Assembly: GCA_019009955.1 (NCBI GenBank)
Contig: CM032230.1
Location: 31,044,501-31,108,500, forward strand
Source of the DNA: Riptortus pedestris
Lineage: Eukaryota > Arthropoda > Insecta > Hemiptera > Alydidae
Length of the DNA: 64,000 nt
Direction of reading: 5' to 3'
Position 1 is the stretch's first letter, and the number at the start of each line of letters is the position of its first letter. This document shows, piece by piece, positions 23,911 to 35,399 of this stretch. The notes below the pieces were generated by a model. That model saw nothing but the letters and a program-made list of their open reading frames with translations. It was not told the DNA's origin and ran no database searches. The position numbers were made by a program, and so were the translations under genes.

Positions 23911-24157
23911 AAATGAGCTTTAAAGCGCATTAGCCATGAGAGTTAAAGCGTTGGCCTCAATCCCAAATGGTAAACCTAGAGTGGAGAGTTCGATTACCGT
24001 CTGGGCAATTGGAATTTATTTAGTGACGAACTCATTAAATAAAATCCTTAGTCCCACCCTGGCTAGAAAAGGGCGGTAAACTGTAGATAACCCACCCCAA
24101 TTAGCCATATTAGCAAAAAGTGAACTTTAAGAAATAATAAAAATAAATGAGCTTAAG
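23911..24157 (+). mobile_element. tRNA-headed SINE, full length, with target duplication
   Basis: Head TTAGCCATGAGAGTTAAAGCGTTGGCCTC, box B GAGTTCGATTACCG, complete body and degenerate tail AGTGAACTTTAAGAAATAATAAAAAT. Flanked by AAATGAGCTT at 23911-23920 and 24145-24154. Confidence 0.85.
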
Positions 24158-24159
24158 AC

Positions 24160-25360
24160 CTTCTAGGCAAACAAATGTACTCATAAAAAATACATAGCAC
24201 ACTTAAGAATAAAACCCTTTTGACACAAATCCACTTTTTATTTATAAACACTAATGATTTTCTTCCGCTTCGTTTGGCTTTCTTCCGAATCAAATCACTT
24301 TAAGCAACCTTTAAGGCTATACCAACGGTATTAAATGTCAAATGTTTTCCTCGTTTAAGTTTGAAGAGAATAATAAAGTAAAGAATGTACTCAATATTTA
24401 AAAAAAATAAATCAAATTCTCCGAATGTACGAAATACATTTAATTTGTACTCCAATGGTTCACTAAGCCAATTTAAAATGTTGAGAAATACTAATTCTCA
24501 AAAAATATATTTTGAACGTTAAAAAAACTATAAGTAAAATGGAAGAGAGAAAATATTCTCAGTACTTTTCTTCAGCAATATTGGAGCATATCATATTGAC
24601 TACATTCAGAATAGGGTATGAGATTTTTTGCTCCAGCTGATCTACATTTGGAATCAAGTTTACTTCGCTTTTATTCGTCCACGGTTTGGATTTGCTAGAG
24701 TAAAAGCTTACAACGGCCAAATAAAACAACTTCTCTGGCAGGAATAAAATTCTCTTTCTGAAATATAAATTGTGCAGACATGAATTCATATAAAAATATT
24801 CCAGGTTTTTATATCTCACTAAGAACTAATATAGCCATGTCATGTTTATTCAAATAACAGAGAAACTAGAACTGTTTGACTCAAGTCTAGACCTAGTCAC
24901 ATTACTTAAAAGGAATCAATAAGAAATTTGAAGAGAGGATAACTTCTATTGGACATTAATTTCAAATAAGAATAAAACTCTTAATTATCATTTATGACTG
25001 AAAATGTAGGCCGTTACGGTTTCGAAATAAATATAGACCTTTTTTCATAATTTAAAAATTCATCTTTCTTTTTTTTTTATGAGTGATTAATAGTGACTTC
25101 ATTAGGCATTCAGAATTTGATCTGACTCTAAAGCTATTGAAGTGCGTTGGATCATTGCAAGATCCTAACTTCAGTCTCGCCTCGATAGAATATTAACGTG
25201 AATTCTGGAGAATAGATTGTAACTGAACTTGAGTTAGCGCAATTAGTATTCCAGAGAGTTTCACTATTCAATAAATAAACTCTTAATAAAACTACTAGAC
25301 TTCAGTGATAAACTCAAAATTATTTTACATTACCAAATGAAGGGAGAGAGAAGATAGAAG
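24160..25360. other. AT-rich DNA without recognised content
   Basis: An 86-codon minus frame (24559-24819) has no recognisable domain. No repeat family detected. Confidence 0.5.
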
Positions 25361-25745
25361 AAAAAGTCCGTCACGCAGTCTAATCACATTTCCCACTACT
25401 TATCTTATCCTACCATACATTTTCTATTTCTAAATAAAAATCCAATGATTAGAATTGAAAACATGAATTTAAGAACAACTCGCTTAATATTTGAGTTACG
25501 AAAAAATCTGTAAATCAACAATTGTAGAGAATTAATATATTAATAAGTTTATCTCTATAACATTTTTCGATCCGACTCAAAGTAATGGAAATATTTTGAA
25601 TTTTCAACTTTTGCCCTTGCACTAAACCTCCATATTCCTGGTACGATTTTAACCATTAAAGAATATGATCTTTAGTGTTCAATGAAATGATTAAAAAAAT
25701 AACAGATATGGTGTAGATCAAATAAAAAATTTTGAGCCAAAAACT
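25361..25745 (-). mobile_element. Family A copy, strongly diverged
   Basis: Starts with AAAAAGTCCGTCACGCAG but loses the hairpin arm, then CATTTCCCAC, TTTTTCGATCCGACTCAAAGTAATGG and a degraded C-rich block. No TA tract and no 5' hairpin. Confidence 0.7.
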
Positions 25746-25779
25746 TAAAATCTTAATTGATGAGGGCATCAGATAACCT

Positions 25780-26867
25780 ATCTGCATGTATCTCACATAT
25801 TAGAGGTCCGCTGAAAATATATTTCGTATTTAAGCTTCGAATAAAACGTTTCATGATACATTCGCTTATTTAAGTGCGAGGACTCAACAGGGTCTTGGCT
25901 GAAGGCTAAAAATAAAAAATAAAAAAAAAACCAAAATCTCGGATAATATTCAAGATGGAGTAACATTTAAAACTGCAATCTGTATTTGTAGAACAATTAG
26001 TTATATTCAATTTTTTTTATCCAACTCATAATTAGGAAGAAATTTTGAATTTTCGATTTTTTCCGCCTCTTAATAACTCCCCTTATCGCCGATATGATTT
26101 CAGCCATTAACGAACATTATTATAAGTATTACATAAAGATTTTGACTTTTAGATCGTTGATAGACAAGTGTGTGTGTGTTGTGTATTCCCTACCTTGTCT
26201 AAATTCTCACTTACAACATGCCACTGAGACTAGAAGGGTAGATCGAATTTGTATTCTGCATACTCATGCTGGATAATAATCTATCATTAGTCAGGCTGCA
26301 GGATAAGAAGGGATGGCTATCTAACAACTCTGGCCTTGAATAGAATTTTCTCCTCTCAAGCATTTTTTAGTGAGAAGAGTATTTTCCTAATGGTGCATTT
26401 ATTGCTGGAAGGTCTGCTGCAGAAGGCAATAGCAAACCACTGCATGTTCTTTTGACCCTCTTATCCCCTTGTTCAGTCCCGTAAAAATAAAGTTTAACTG
26501 TTTACGAGACCAATTTCCAGGTGTTGCCTGTAAATGCAACTTACTCATATATAAATGAGATTGTTCTGGTAGCTAATGGCTTTGAAGAGAAACAAAACTT
26601 AAAATTAGTTAAGTGAGAGTAACGTATAAATCAGTGTAAATAACATACTTTCTGTCTAAATTTGTACAGAAAAAAAACTATTGAGTAAGAGAGGTGGTAA
26701 CTTGAAACGCGTCGGGGATGAAATAAATTGGTGTATGAAGTAATTACTATTTTTCTGACCGTATGGCTCAAAAAACATTCATACACACCACGCGCGATGG
26801 GCATTGTTGGATGGAAAATGTTTCGAAAATAATGTCATGAGTACAACCTCAATAGCTGATTTTCCCG
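25780..26867 (-). mobile_element. Family A copy split by a ~600-bp insertion
   Basis: Left part 25780-26190 contains the subfamily 2 module (CGTATTTAAGCTTCGAATAAA), CCAAAATCTCGGATAATATTCAAGATGG and GATTTCAGCCATTAACGAAC, and ends in a short GTGT tract where the TA tract should lie. The missing right part resumes at 26796 (GATGGGCATTGTTGG...TCATGAGTACAACCTCAATAGCTGATTTTCCC). The intervening 26190-26795 segment is foreign to the family and was not identified. Confidence 0.65.
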
Positions 26868-26869
26868 TT

Positions 26870-27240
26870 TATGTTGACTATTGACTAGGCATACACTAGT
26901 TGTCTGAGCATATTTCCACCAAATAGAGGAAAAGAAAGATACATCAAGGCTGAAACGTCAATTCATACATAAGTTTAGTAAAGCATGAGTGAATAGATAG
27001 TTGTAGGTATTGTATATAGAAATGCCTTAGGAACTGTGGAGGGTTTGAACAGCGGTCTGACCAAACCTCAAAACCAACGGCCTGCCCCGGTTCAACCAGA
27101 CTATTCCACCGTTAGGCCTGTGGTTTCTTTTCTCTAGTAGCCTCAACATTTTACCAGGGAGACCTCAATAACTCTGTATAAAAAAATAAAAATTCCGAAT
27201 AAAACATTATCTTTATATCTCACTAAACACTCTTTCTTAT
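26870..27240. other. Unrecognised DNA
   Basis: Contains a self-complementary GC-rich patch around 27040-27125 (AACAGCGGTCTGACC, CCGGTTCAACC), not identified. Confidence 0.4.
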
Positions 27241-27606
27241 TTTTAACAGGCAAACGTTTCGCCCTTCTGGGCATTTACAACGCTAAAAATATACAGGGCA
27301 AGTTTAAATTAGTAAATATTGTCCCTCATTCATTAAGCATCATTTCTCTGGAAACTAAGAGTTCTAACCAAAATTTTAAAATTATTCTCCTAAGCCAATA
27401 ACACAAAACAGATGAATAAAAAAACCTGATAAAATCACCTTAACCAATGTGCCAATTTGTCAACAATAGCTAATCTTAAACCAGACAGGTTATATTACCC
27501 TAATTAGAGCTATCCTATAGTTAAACCGTAATCATATAAATATTTTATTTATTAAATTGAGAATTAAAAATTTACTAGTTATTTAAAATTTCAAAGCCAA
27601 AAGTGA

Positions 27607-27625
27607 GGGTTTTTTTTTTTTTTTT

Positions 27626-27659
<34 letters not shown>
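27607..27659. repeat. Poly(T) tract
   Basis: About 53 T with a single A interruption. It could be the reverse of a retroelement poly(A) tail, but no element body was recognised beside it. Confidence 0.9.
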
Positions 27660-27662
<3 letters not shown>

Positions 27663-27794
27663 AGGACCAGAAATAAAAGTGAAGGAAGTATTTTTTTTTA
27701 AATAGCCACACATTGTTAGTATGGTTCAGACATTTTTTGATGTAGTAATTATGTTACTGCTATTGACGGCGTGTTACATTTAAAATGTTATTCA

Positions 27795-27916
27795 TTATTG
27801 TTACGGGTTGTCTACAGGTCATCACCGTTTTCTAGCCAGGGCAGGGCTAAGGATTTTATTTAATGAGTGCGTCACTTATTAAATTCATGTTGCCCAGGAG
27901 AGAATCGAACTCGCCT
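27795..27916 (-). mobile_element. SINE fragment
   Basis: TTACGGGTTGTCTACAGG, TTTTCTAGCCAGGGCAGGGC, TTAATGAGTGCGTCAC, TTGCCCAGGAGAGAATCGAACTCGCC (reverse box B). Head and tail ends are missing. Confidence 0.75.
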
Positions 27917-27919
27917 GTT

Positions 27920-29470
27920 ACATTAAACTTCCTGTAATAGCAAATTTATCAAAATAAAAAAGTTAAGTTTTTAAATATGTCTCGAATTAAAAAATGAGAG
28001 ATAGCATTTAATAATAGCTAATTTTTCAAGAAAAGTACAAATATCACTGTAGTTACTATAATGCTATTAGCTTCACTTAACAGCTGATCCAAACCGATGA
28101 TGTTATGAAGGCTTTCGTGCAATTCGCGAAGAAAGCCCTGAACGCCAAGAAGAACATGTAAATAGACCTTTACATTGCGTATTTATATTGAAATGAATTA
28201 GGAATACATAGCGTATATACATAATGTAGCTAAATTAGATTATTAGGCAATTATTGGAGTCTGACTGAACAGAGGCCAGCGATGTAAATATGCAGCAAAT
28301 GGCTGCGAGGAGGTCTCTATTAATACTCCCTATGTGGGTGTTTGTGGGTCACAGACTATCTGTTAGATCGAATCAAAAAGTTAAAGGTTATAAATTGGCT
28401 GAATCGCTTGTATGGAACTACCCTAAAGTACAGCGGGGAAGAGAAGGATATAGAAAGAAGAAGCGAATTTGTCAAATTAATGACAGTGACACCCTGTAAT
28501 TATTAACATTCAAAATCGTTCTCCAGTCTTGGAAAACATCCCGAGCGAAGCCTGAATGCAGCCACTGTCTAATGTGAAAAAAAAATAAACAACTCAGTAG
28601 CAAATATAAATTATTATAAAAGCACATTTTTAAGGTAGCATAGTGGACAAAATAAGTATCAATAGAAATTTCAATTACCCTCCTCTATCCATGTTACAAA
28701 TTTCCATTTTAGAATAAGTCTTCTAATGCTCAAATGAGTAGTCCTTGAAAATTATATAATTCAAATAACATTCTTTAAAGTCGACCAGCTTCAGTTCATT
28801 ATACAGTTCTAAAATAAGTTATCTAAACTTATTTCTCGATATTCATATTAAGTTTGAATGAAGTTTAACAAAGATGGAAGGTATTATATTAGCAGGATGT
28901 TTTAGCTCGTGAAGGAGATTCATCAGAAAATATGTCTCTTTTGAATAAAAAAAGCTTGAAGGATTATGAATGATTTAAGATGTGAATGTGATTGATTCAC
29001 AATCAATTCAAATCGATTGATGATAGTTTAAATCTCTGTAAACATTTATTCTTCCCATTATAATAAGATAAAAATTTTCTTTTATAACAACTTATATTTG
29101 GTTCTAAGTATTTGATTTTTTTGAATGTAAAGACTGGAAAATGATTTTCTATGATAATAATTATAAGGCTTCTCTGTACACATTAATCTTACAGTTCCAC
29201 TTCATAAGATTAAAGTAGCGGTGTTGGTTAGCATGAGGAAGATAGCAAACGAGCTACCGAAAATTTGCATGGTTTGCATTGTTAAATGACACTAGAAGTC
29301 CGCTGGAGTAAACAGCGGTGGAAGGGAAAAGTATTTTAATATGTAAAAGTTTGCTTACAAAATTGTATTTTATTTTGTAATTTGAAATTCTTCATTTGAT
29401 CAACATGAAAAAATATCTTACAACGATGGCCTTCCGTTCCATGATTTAGATTTCCTTATTTTGCTCCTTA
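27920..29470. other. Putative intron upstream of the Ig exon
   Basis: AT-rich, no repeat family recognised. A 69-codon frame at 28290-28499 has no motif. Confidence 0.45.
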
Positions 29471-29478
29471 TGTTCCAG

Positions 29479-29576
29479 ATGCTCCGGAGATCGAGGTAGA
29501 AAGAGCTTGGGTCCATACGGGCATTGGATGCGAAGCACAGCTGGTCTGCATTGTCCACGCCTACCCAGCAGCTGAT
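29479..29576 (+). CDS. Internal exon of a klingon/lachesin-like Ig-superfamily protein
   Basis: A 98-bp exon. The acceptor is TTGCTCCTTATGTTCCAG and the donor is the consensus GTAAGTAA directly after GAT. Reading from the third base gives APEIEVERAWVHTG, then EAQLVCIVHAYPAADV. This matches the start of an immunoglobulin domain in klingon- and lachesin-like proteins: the PEI-VER segment, G-G-EA, and LVCIVH with the first Ig-fold cysteine. Those proteins are secreted or GPI-anchored adhesion molecules of the arthropod nervous system (family knowledge). The exon enters with one codon base supplied by the previous exon (phase 1) and leaves in phase 0; the tryptophan strand of the domain should be in the next exon, which was not found in this window. 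Codon use is GC-richer than its surroundings. Gene identity within the family is uncertain. Confidence 0.82.
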
Positions 29577-29619
29577 GTAAGTAAACACTGTACATTCCAG
29601 TTTATCTGTTAGCTTACGC

Positions 29620-29623
<4 letters not shown>

Positions 29624-29684
<61 letters not shown>
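29624..29684. repeat. (TA)n microsatellite 47 bp after the Ig exon
   Basis: About 30 TA units close to the donor site, just before the ATACCCGGC repeat. Length variation here could affect splicing only speculatively. Confidence 0.9.
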
Positions 29685-29686
<2 letters not shown>

Positions 29687-29687
<1 letters not shown>

Positions 29688-30262
29688 CAAGATACCCGGC
29701 GATGCTCGGCATATGTTAGAAATAATGGAATTTACTTGAATGAGCCTTCACTATCCACACTATTTTTATAATTCCCGTCTCCTGTTTATGTATCATTTAT
29801 CAAAACAGCACGGACCATACATTTCATAACCATGGATAGTATTCTCTATTCCAAACAATGGTTGCCCATAATCGGTCGAAAGCAAAAAATGATAGCTATT
29901 TTAACAATAACCAATATTTCAAAATACTCTTTTGAACGTCTGGAAAGTAAACTTTATATTAATAATGGTACATAGTATTTTCAGAAAATCGCACACATAT
30001 TAACGGAGTAGTGTTAATGAATACTGGGTACATCTTCCCAGCACATCTAAATTAGTATACAAGTTTGCCTAAAACCAAATAGGGAAAGAAATATAGCGAA
30101 GTTTCATTCCAGGCCTCCCTTGTAACCTCTCCCCCGCCCCTCCTGTTTGTCTTTGAGAATATAGCCAAAAGTCTAAGTTGGGTAAGTGGTATACCAAGTT
30201 TCGTAAAATTCGGTTTGACAGTTTTGGCGTGAAAAGGTAATAAACAGATACCAAAGGCAAAA
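29687..30262 (+). mobile_element. Dispersed repeat with ATACCCGGC terminus (family D), copy 1
   Basis: Begins TTAGCAAGATACCCGGCGATGCTCGGCAT and later contains AAGTGGTATACCAAGTTTCGTAAAATTCGG and TTTTGGCGTGAAAAGGTAATAAACA, phrases typical of a widespread invertebrate repeat whose class I cannot assign. Short frames over 30052-30456 are not judged genes. Confidence 0.5.
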
Positions 30263-30264
30263 AT

Positions 30265-32160
30265 AGTTGTTATCTTTTGAATCAACAACAAAACAAAATA
30301 ATGTACATACAGAGGTAACAATTGTATATATGTGTATATATATAATGATAGATTGATATAGTAAATCTTGCACAACAAATTTTTATCCTTCTTAATGTTT
30401 ATCACGCAGCTTCCATGTAAAAATGTTCGATTCCATACTATTTCCTGTTTATACATTTTTAATTCATCAAGAACAGTATTAACATCAATTAAAATGTTTT
30501 GGTGTCCTATTTAAGATACTTCATGTTCTACAAATATAAATGAAACTGTAGATTAATATTATTAACTCCCTTGAAGTATTGCTTAATGCAGTCATCGATC
30601 ACAAAAGTGCCAAAAAGTCTGTTTTCCCAATGTTTTGGTCACATTTAATGCATTTTTTTATTATTAAAGGTCAGAGAATATGAGACTCCAAGCATACATT
30701 TAAATCATTATCTAAACCGTTTGAAGTAAGTCTCGAGAAACTCATGAATTCCAAATTGACTTTTAGCTGTCTATACTTGATTCAAATTATTTAAAATCAG
30801 GTCATATTTTTAAGTTCAGTAGTTTTTTATGTTCTTGAATAATGAATAGAACTGTTTTTATCATAACTGATTCACCATTTATTTCCCACGGCGGGGTTGC
30901 CTGGACAATAATAACTAAAAGTCAACAAAACTGCTAATCATTTTTTGACACCCATCAGACTATTAACTGCTTTAACATCATTTGAGGTTAATTTTCAATT
31001 TTGGTCATTATATATTTTTAAGATAATTATAACATCAATCTAAAATCGATAAATAATTGAACTAAACCAATCAAAGAAGTGTTTAAAGTCTCTTTTTTTC
31101 TGTGTGGAGGATTCTTTAGTGAGGGTTTAATTAAATTCCACTCCCTCAGCTTTCATCATATTTATATATTTTCCTTTTTATTAACGATGAGAAAAATATT
31201 TCTAGAAAAATATTAATATCGAATGCCAAGAGTATGAGGCAGCCATTGGAATTAAGGCCCTTTATCAGAAGAATTAATTAATTCTCTTCCTACATCAGTA
31301 TTTCAGCTCTCTGGGCTCGCCATGTGAAAATTGTGTAGATTTTCCTACTGAATTTATTTCGGCAAAATAAATATTTACGAAATTTTATAAATTCATTAGT
31401 ACGAAAGGAAGATTTGGCATGCCGTTAACCTTTGTTATTTTACGTATATTTACTTAGGAATTTCACACTCAAAAGAAGAGATACAATGAAAAAACTGTAA
31501 TTAAAGCTATATTCCAATTAAATATTGTTTCTGGGCATTAATGCGAGCATTGTATGTCTAATATGTTGTAAACAAACATTAATAACATGTTTAAAGAAGA
31601 GGTTATTCAAAACACTGTGGTGCGTTGGGAATGAAGAACGCTTATAAAACTATTAAAAAATAAGGCCACCACCTTCACTAGGATTTATTCTTGTTAAACG
31701 CACTTAATAGATCCTTCTACCAATTCAGTCCTACTGCGTTGCGATAGAAGTGACAAAGTACATGAAGTAGCTTTTATGCTCTCGTCACTAAGATATTCGA
31801 GGATTTCATACTAGCATTTCAGTGCTTGGCGCTGAATTAATTGCAAGGAAGTAGAAAAGCGTTATTCCTATTTAACCGAATGTATTTGATACTTCTTTAA
31901 CAGAGATAGAAATTTTCTCCCAGTGGTTATCGACATCAATAGAAATTTAGCTTGAAGACTTTGGTCCTATCACAAATTGAAACAAGATTTGAAAAAGTTT
32001 TCTCTTATTCAATACTAGCACTTTTTATGATTAACTTGGGGAACCACTTTCATTGACATATTAACTGTTCTGCTGTAGCTTAATTATTTACATTTTTCGT
32101 TATGAATTTCCAAAATTTGTAACTTATATAAAATGAATTAGCTATATATTTCTACAATTA
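30265..32160. other. Putative intron, AT-rich, nothing recognised
   Basis: No reading frame, repeat family or splice pattern identified. The stretch is unusually free of family A. Confidence 0.5.
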
Positions 32161-32208
32161 CAACCCAATTATCCTGAGTTGCAAAAAGTGGACGTTAATA
32201 AATAATAA
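32161..32208 (+). mobile_element. SINE 3'-end fragment
   Basis: CCCAATTATCCTGAGTTGCAAAAAGTGGACGTTAATAAATAATAA equals the SINE 3' tail. Confidence 0.75.
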
Positions 32209-32499
32209 AGTCTGAAATAGGATTTAATAAAGCATGATATAGGAGACCTGAAATTAAAAATATTGATATTTCGTTTCCTATTGTAGTTTCGGCAAATATG
32301 CACATAACAAAAGTTGTCTATTTTGGTATTTAGAGAAATTTGCTCAAGAATTCTTTTCAATATGAACTACCAGGTACCTCACCTGGAAAAATTAATTCAA
32401 ATGTATGTTAATATTTAGTCCTTAATAATTCAAATCTATGCATAATGCACAGGAAGCGGGAAATATGACAAAATGGAGGACAGTGAAGTCTTACATATA

Positions 32500-32667
32500 A
32501 AATTAATTTTATTATTAACAAATCCACAGAAACGACGGGTATTAACCCTAAACACTGGGACGGGTAAATGTCAAAATATTGTGCAAAATAAAGCCTTGCC
32601 AAAAAAATACCATCAACATTCAGCCTCAAATGAATTCCTGAGCGAAGCCGGGTATCTGAGCTAGTAA
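32500..32667 (-). mobile_element. Family D fragment, inverted
   Basis: Ends GAATTCCTGAGCGAAGCCGGGTATCTGAGCTAGTAAA, the reverse complement of the family D start at 29687. The inner boundary is uncertain. Confidence 0.45.
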
Positions 32668-32782
32668 ATAAAAAATAACAATTATAAAACCGAAAAACCA
32701 CATTCATTAAAGGAAAATAACTTTGAATAACACATCTCTTTCTACATTTAAGACTATTGCCAATGTTAAAGGTTTTTCTTGA

Positions 32783-32808
32783 AATGAAAAAAAAAAAAAA
32801 AAAAAAAA
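32783..32808. repeat. Poly(A) tract
   Basis: About 24 A next to the miniature family A derivative. Confidence 0.85.
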
Positions 32809-32810
32809 CC

Positions 32811-32945
32811 TGTGCCCGCCACACAAGGGCTGCGTAGACTAAGCAGATTTCCTCCTCTAGCCCTGAAATTTGCTGACTTTTTCGAAACTCGCGTCATGAG
32901 TACGACCTCAATAGCTCATTTCCCTTGAAGGAAATCTGCTAAAAC
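32811..32945 (-). mobile_element. Miniature family A derivative (both ends, no interior)
   Basis: About 135 bp: the 3' end (ACACAAGGGCTGCGTAGACTAAGCAGATTTCC) is joined almost directly to the 5' end block (TTTTTCGAAACTCGCGTCATGAGTACGACCTC, CATTTCCCTTGAAGGAAATCTGCTAAAA). The whole interior, including the TA and G-rich tracts, is deleted. Confidence 0.8.
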
Positions 32946-33710
32946 GTACATTTCTATTTACTAAGCAGTTCTTCGTGCTACTCCTTTTAGACCAACTGTT
33001 GTACATCATTATAACCTTCAGAAACTGTTACACCTAAGGAAATATTATTCTTTAACTAATTATACTATTGTAACTGTTTTTGTGCCATTGTTTAATTCTT
33101 ATTGTAAATGTCGGGTACATTTAGCCCTGTATTATTTACAAACAATTATTGTTTACATTCTTTTTTGTTTCTTAGGAATTGCTTTAAAAGGAATTTTAAA
33201 ATATATTTCACGGAATTCCGCACATTTTATCTCCTTTTGAAGTCAGGTTTATAAACAAGTATCCATCAATTTCTTAGAAATTGTGGATTTGACTGTCAGA
33301 AAGTTAGCAGAGAGTTGTTGTGTACTTGCTTCAAAACATGGCTATTTCCCGGAACAATTTAGAGAGACGGATCAATTAAAGACTGGACAAATAGAGGCAA
33401 AACTGAAAATAAACCGAATTTGCCACTTTTCCACCGTCAATAAAGGTCCTAAAGTGAGCTTTTCCCTATTGAAGGAAAAGGAAGGGCTTTGTTAAGGAAA
33501 ACAATACAAAAATAGAAAGCCATTACATGCATCTACGTTTTGTATTTTCTATTGGTAGAGGAATGGTCGAATTCGCCATCGCATTTTAAAACCTAAATCA
33601 AAAACAATTTATTTTCATCCATTTGTATAAAGTTAATCCTTACGTCATATTAATTCCTTTATATCATCAACCAAGTAACAACTATCACCGTATACGTAAC
33701 TTTAATTGTT
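32946..33710. other. Unrecognised DNA
   Basis: A 70-codon plus frame (33283-33495) has mixed composition but no motif. Confidence 0.45.
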
Positions 33711-34288
33711 ATTAGCTTAAGGGAAATAAGCTTTTGACATTGTACTTATGACGTGAATTTTGGAAAAACCTCCTTAAATGTCCATGAGGCCACGAAAATA
33801 AGGCCCGTTTAACATTATATATATATGTATGTATGTTAATGTTCTAGTGGTCGCAATTTTTGTTTGATTGTTACCGAACTCGATATTTAATTGTTTTATG
33901 TAAAAATAAAGAACTAGTCCGTTAATGACCATCTATACCATACTCTAAATAACCGTTTTAGTCAACATTAAACATCATTGGAGCTGGAATAGTTGGCGGA
34001 ATTCGAAAATTCAAAATATTTCCGTTATTATGAGTCGGATCGTAAAACGTTATAGAACCAATCTCTTTGACCTATTTAGGATCTACAATTACTATTCCAT
34101 GGATTTTTTTTTCGTGCCTCAAGTATTAAGCAAATATTTATACTCTAGAGTTTTCAGCCTTCGGTACCCCCCCCCCACCTTCTACTCATCGATTTTTGTT
34201 CCATAGAAATAGGTAATATGCGGTAAGATAAGATCACAAGTCTGTTATGCAGGCTGCTTAGCTTACGCAGTCCCTGCGTAACGGACTT
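33711..34288 (+). mobile_element. Family A, subfamily 2, diverged
   Basis: 5' hairpin degraded (TTAGCTTAAGGGAAATAAGCTTTTGA), short TA/TG tract at 33818, TCGATATTTAATTGTTTTATG, C run at 34168, and a 3' end TGCTTAGCTTACGCAGTCCCTGCGTAACGGACTTAT. It lacks the usual AGTGGGAGGG block; an unrelated stretch replaces it at 33930-33990. Confidence 0.75.
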
Positions 34289-34484
34289 ATACAGTATGTT
34301 GCTAAAGAATTAAATGTTTCATCTGTGAACGAGAGGTAACATTTTTATCCATTTTTGAGGTTTCATGTGACTTATAACTATATACCCCAGGGTGGACAGT
34401 AAATTTAACATACACTTTCCATAATATTTCCGGGGACCGTTTATTGTAAAAATATTATTATTTTTTATAATATATTTACGACGA

Positions 34485-34990
34485 AATATTAGTCGTTTTA
34501 TGTAAAAAGAAAGATCAAGTTCGTTAACGGCTGAAATCAGACCAGGGGGAGGGGGGTTTAGAGGGGGAGAATTTTGTAAATTCAAAATACCTCCGTTACT
34601 GTACGTTGGATGGAAAAAATATATAGAATCAATCTTAAAGCAAATTAAATTTACTATAAATATTGTTTTGTACATTTATTCCCTATCTTGATTATTAACC
34701 GAGATATTTGCGTTTTTCATTTTTCAGCCCTCAGCAAACCCCCACTTCTACTCTTATTACATAAACAATGCTCGGTTATGTAATAAAGTACATCATTTGA
34801 AGCTTAAATATACCAAATATTGTTTTTAAGAGTCATTTATTATATGAGATACATGCAAATATGTTCTGGTGACCACCCCCCTCTTCGTAAGTTTTTGAAC
34901 TACTTAAATTTGATTGATTTAGATAAACATTATTCTGATTCATTGCAAATTACAGTACTAGATATAGTAAGTAGTTTTCAAAAAATATAT
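34485..34990 (+). mobile_element. Family A, long subfamily, both ends missing
   Basis: From AATATTAGTCGTTTTATGTAAAAAG through GGGGGAGGGGGGTTTAGAGGGGG (G-rich block), CCGAGATATTTGCG, CCTCAGCAAACCCCCAC and the long module (ATGCAAATATGTTCTGGTGACC, CTAGATATAGTAAGTAG). Confidence 0.8.
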
Positions 34991-35188
34991 TATTTAATAT
35001 TTCGGGGGACTCAACGAAATGAGTCCTTGCACGTTCAGAACTGATATATCTTTTTATCAGTATTTACTCATACGGTTTTAAAGGGTTACAGAAAATTTGG
35101 TAAATATCTCATATTTTGTTTTTTTTAAGACAAGACAATTGTTTCCATCTCAAGTCGTTAAGCTTCCTCAATATCGTCTACAGAATTT

Positions 35189-35391
35189 CTCTAGCCGAAG
35201 AGCTGCTCATAAATACTTAGCACATTTTTAAAGTTGGCCCACAAACTATTAATTTCATCATTTTCACCCATGATTTGAGAAGGTTTCCTTGGTGAATAGA
35301 GTGAACACAGTTTTTGGGTACAATCACTTATGCTTTCGACCTGTTCATGAAGAATTTGCAGTTCTCGAGCCTCCAAGTGTACTAGCATCTC
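35189..35391 (-). CDS. Exon-like reading frame, family unknown
   Basis: A 67-codon open stretch on the minus strand, starting after the acceptor-like TACTAATTTGTGCAG (with a TACTAAT branch-point-like motif) and running GAGATGCTAGTACACTTGGAGG... to TAG. The peptide (EMLVHLEARELQILHEQVES, then SLYSPRKPSQIMGENDE, then LWANFKNVLSIYEQLFG) is balanced, hydrophilic and helical in character, unlike AT-driven chance frames nearby. I do not recognise the family. If a splice donor is used, GTATTT after CTAA is the only nearby candidate and is weak. It may be an exon of a gene on the opposite strand nested in the Ig-gene intron, a processed fragment, or chance. Confidence 0.35.
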
Positions 35392-35399
35392 CTGCACAA

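Noticed and set aside
27245..27300. Penelope-like tail (reverse of CAGAAGGGCGAAACGTTTGCC)
   Set aside because: Short phrase only, no adjoining protein remnant; too weak to annotate.
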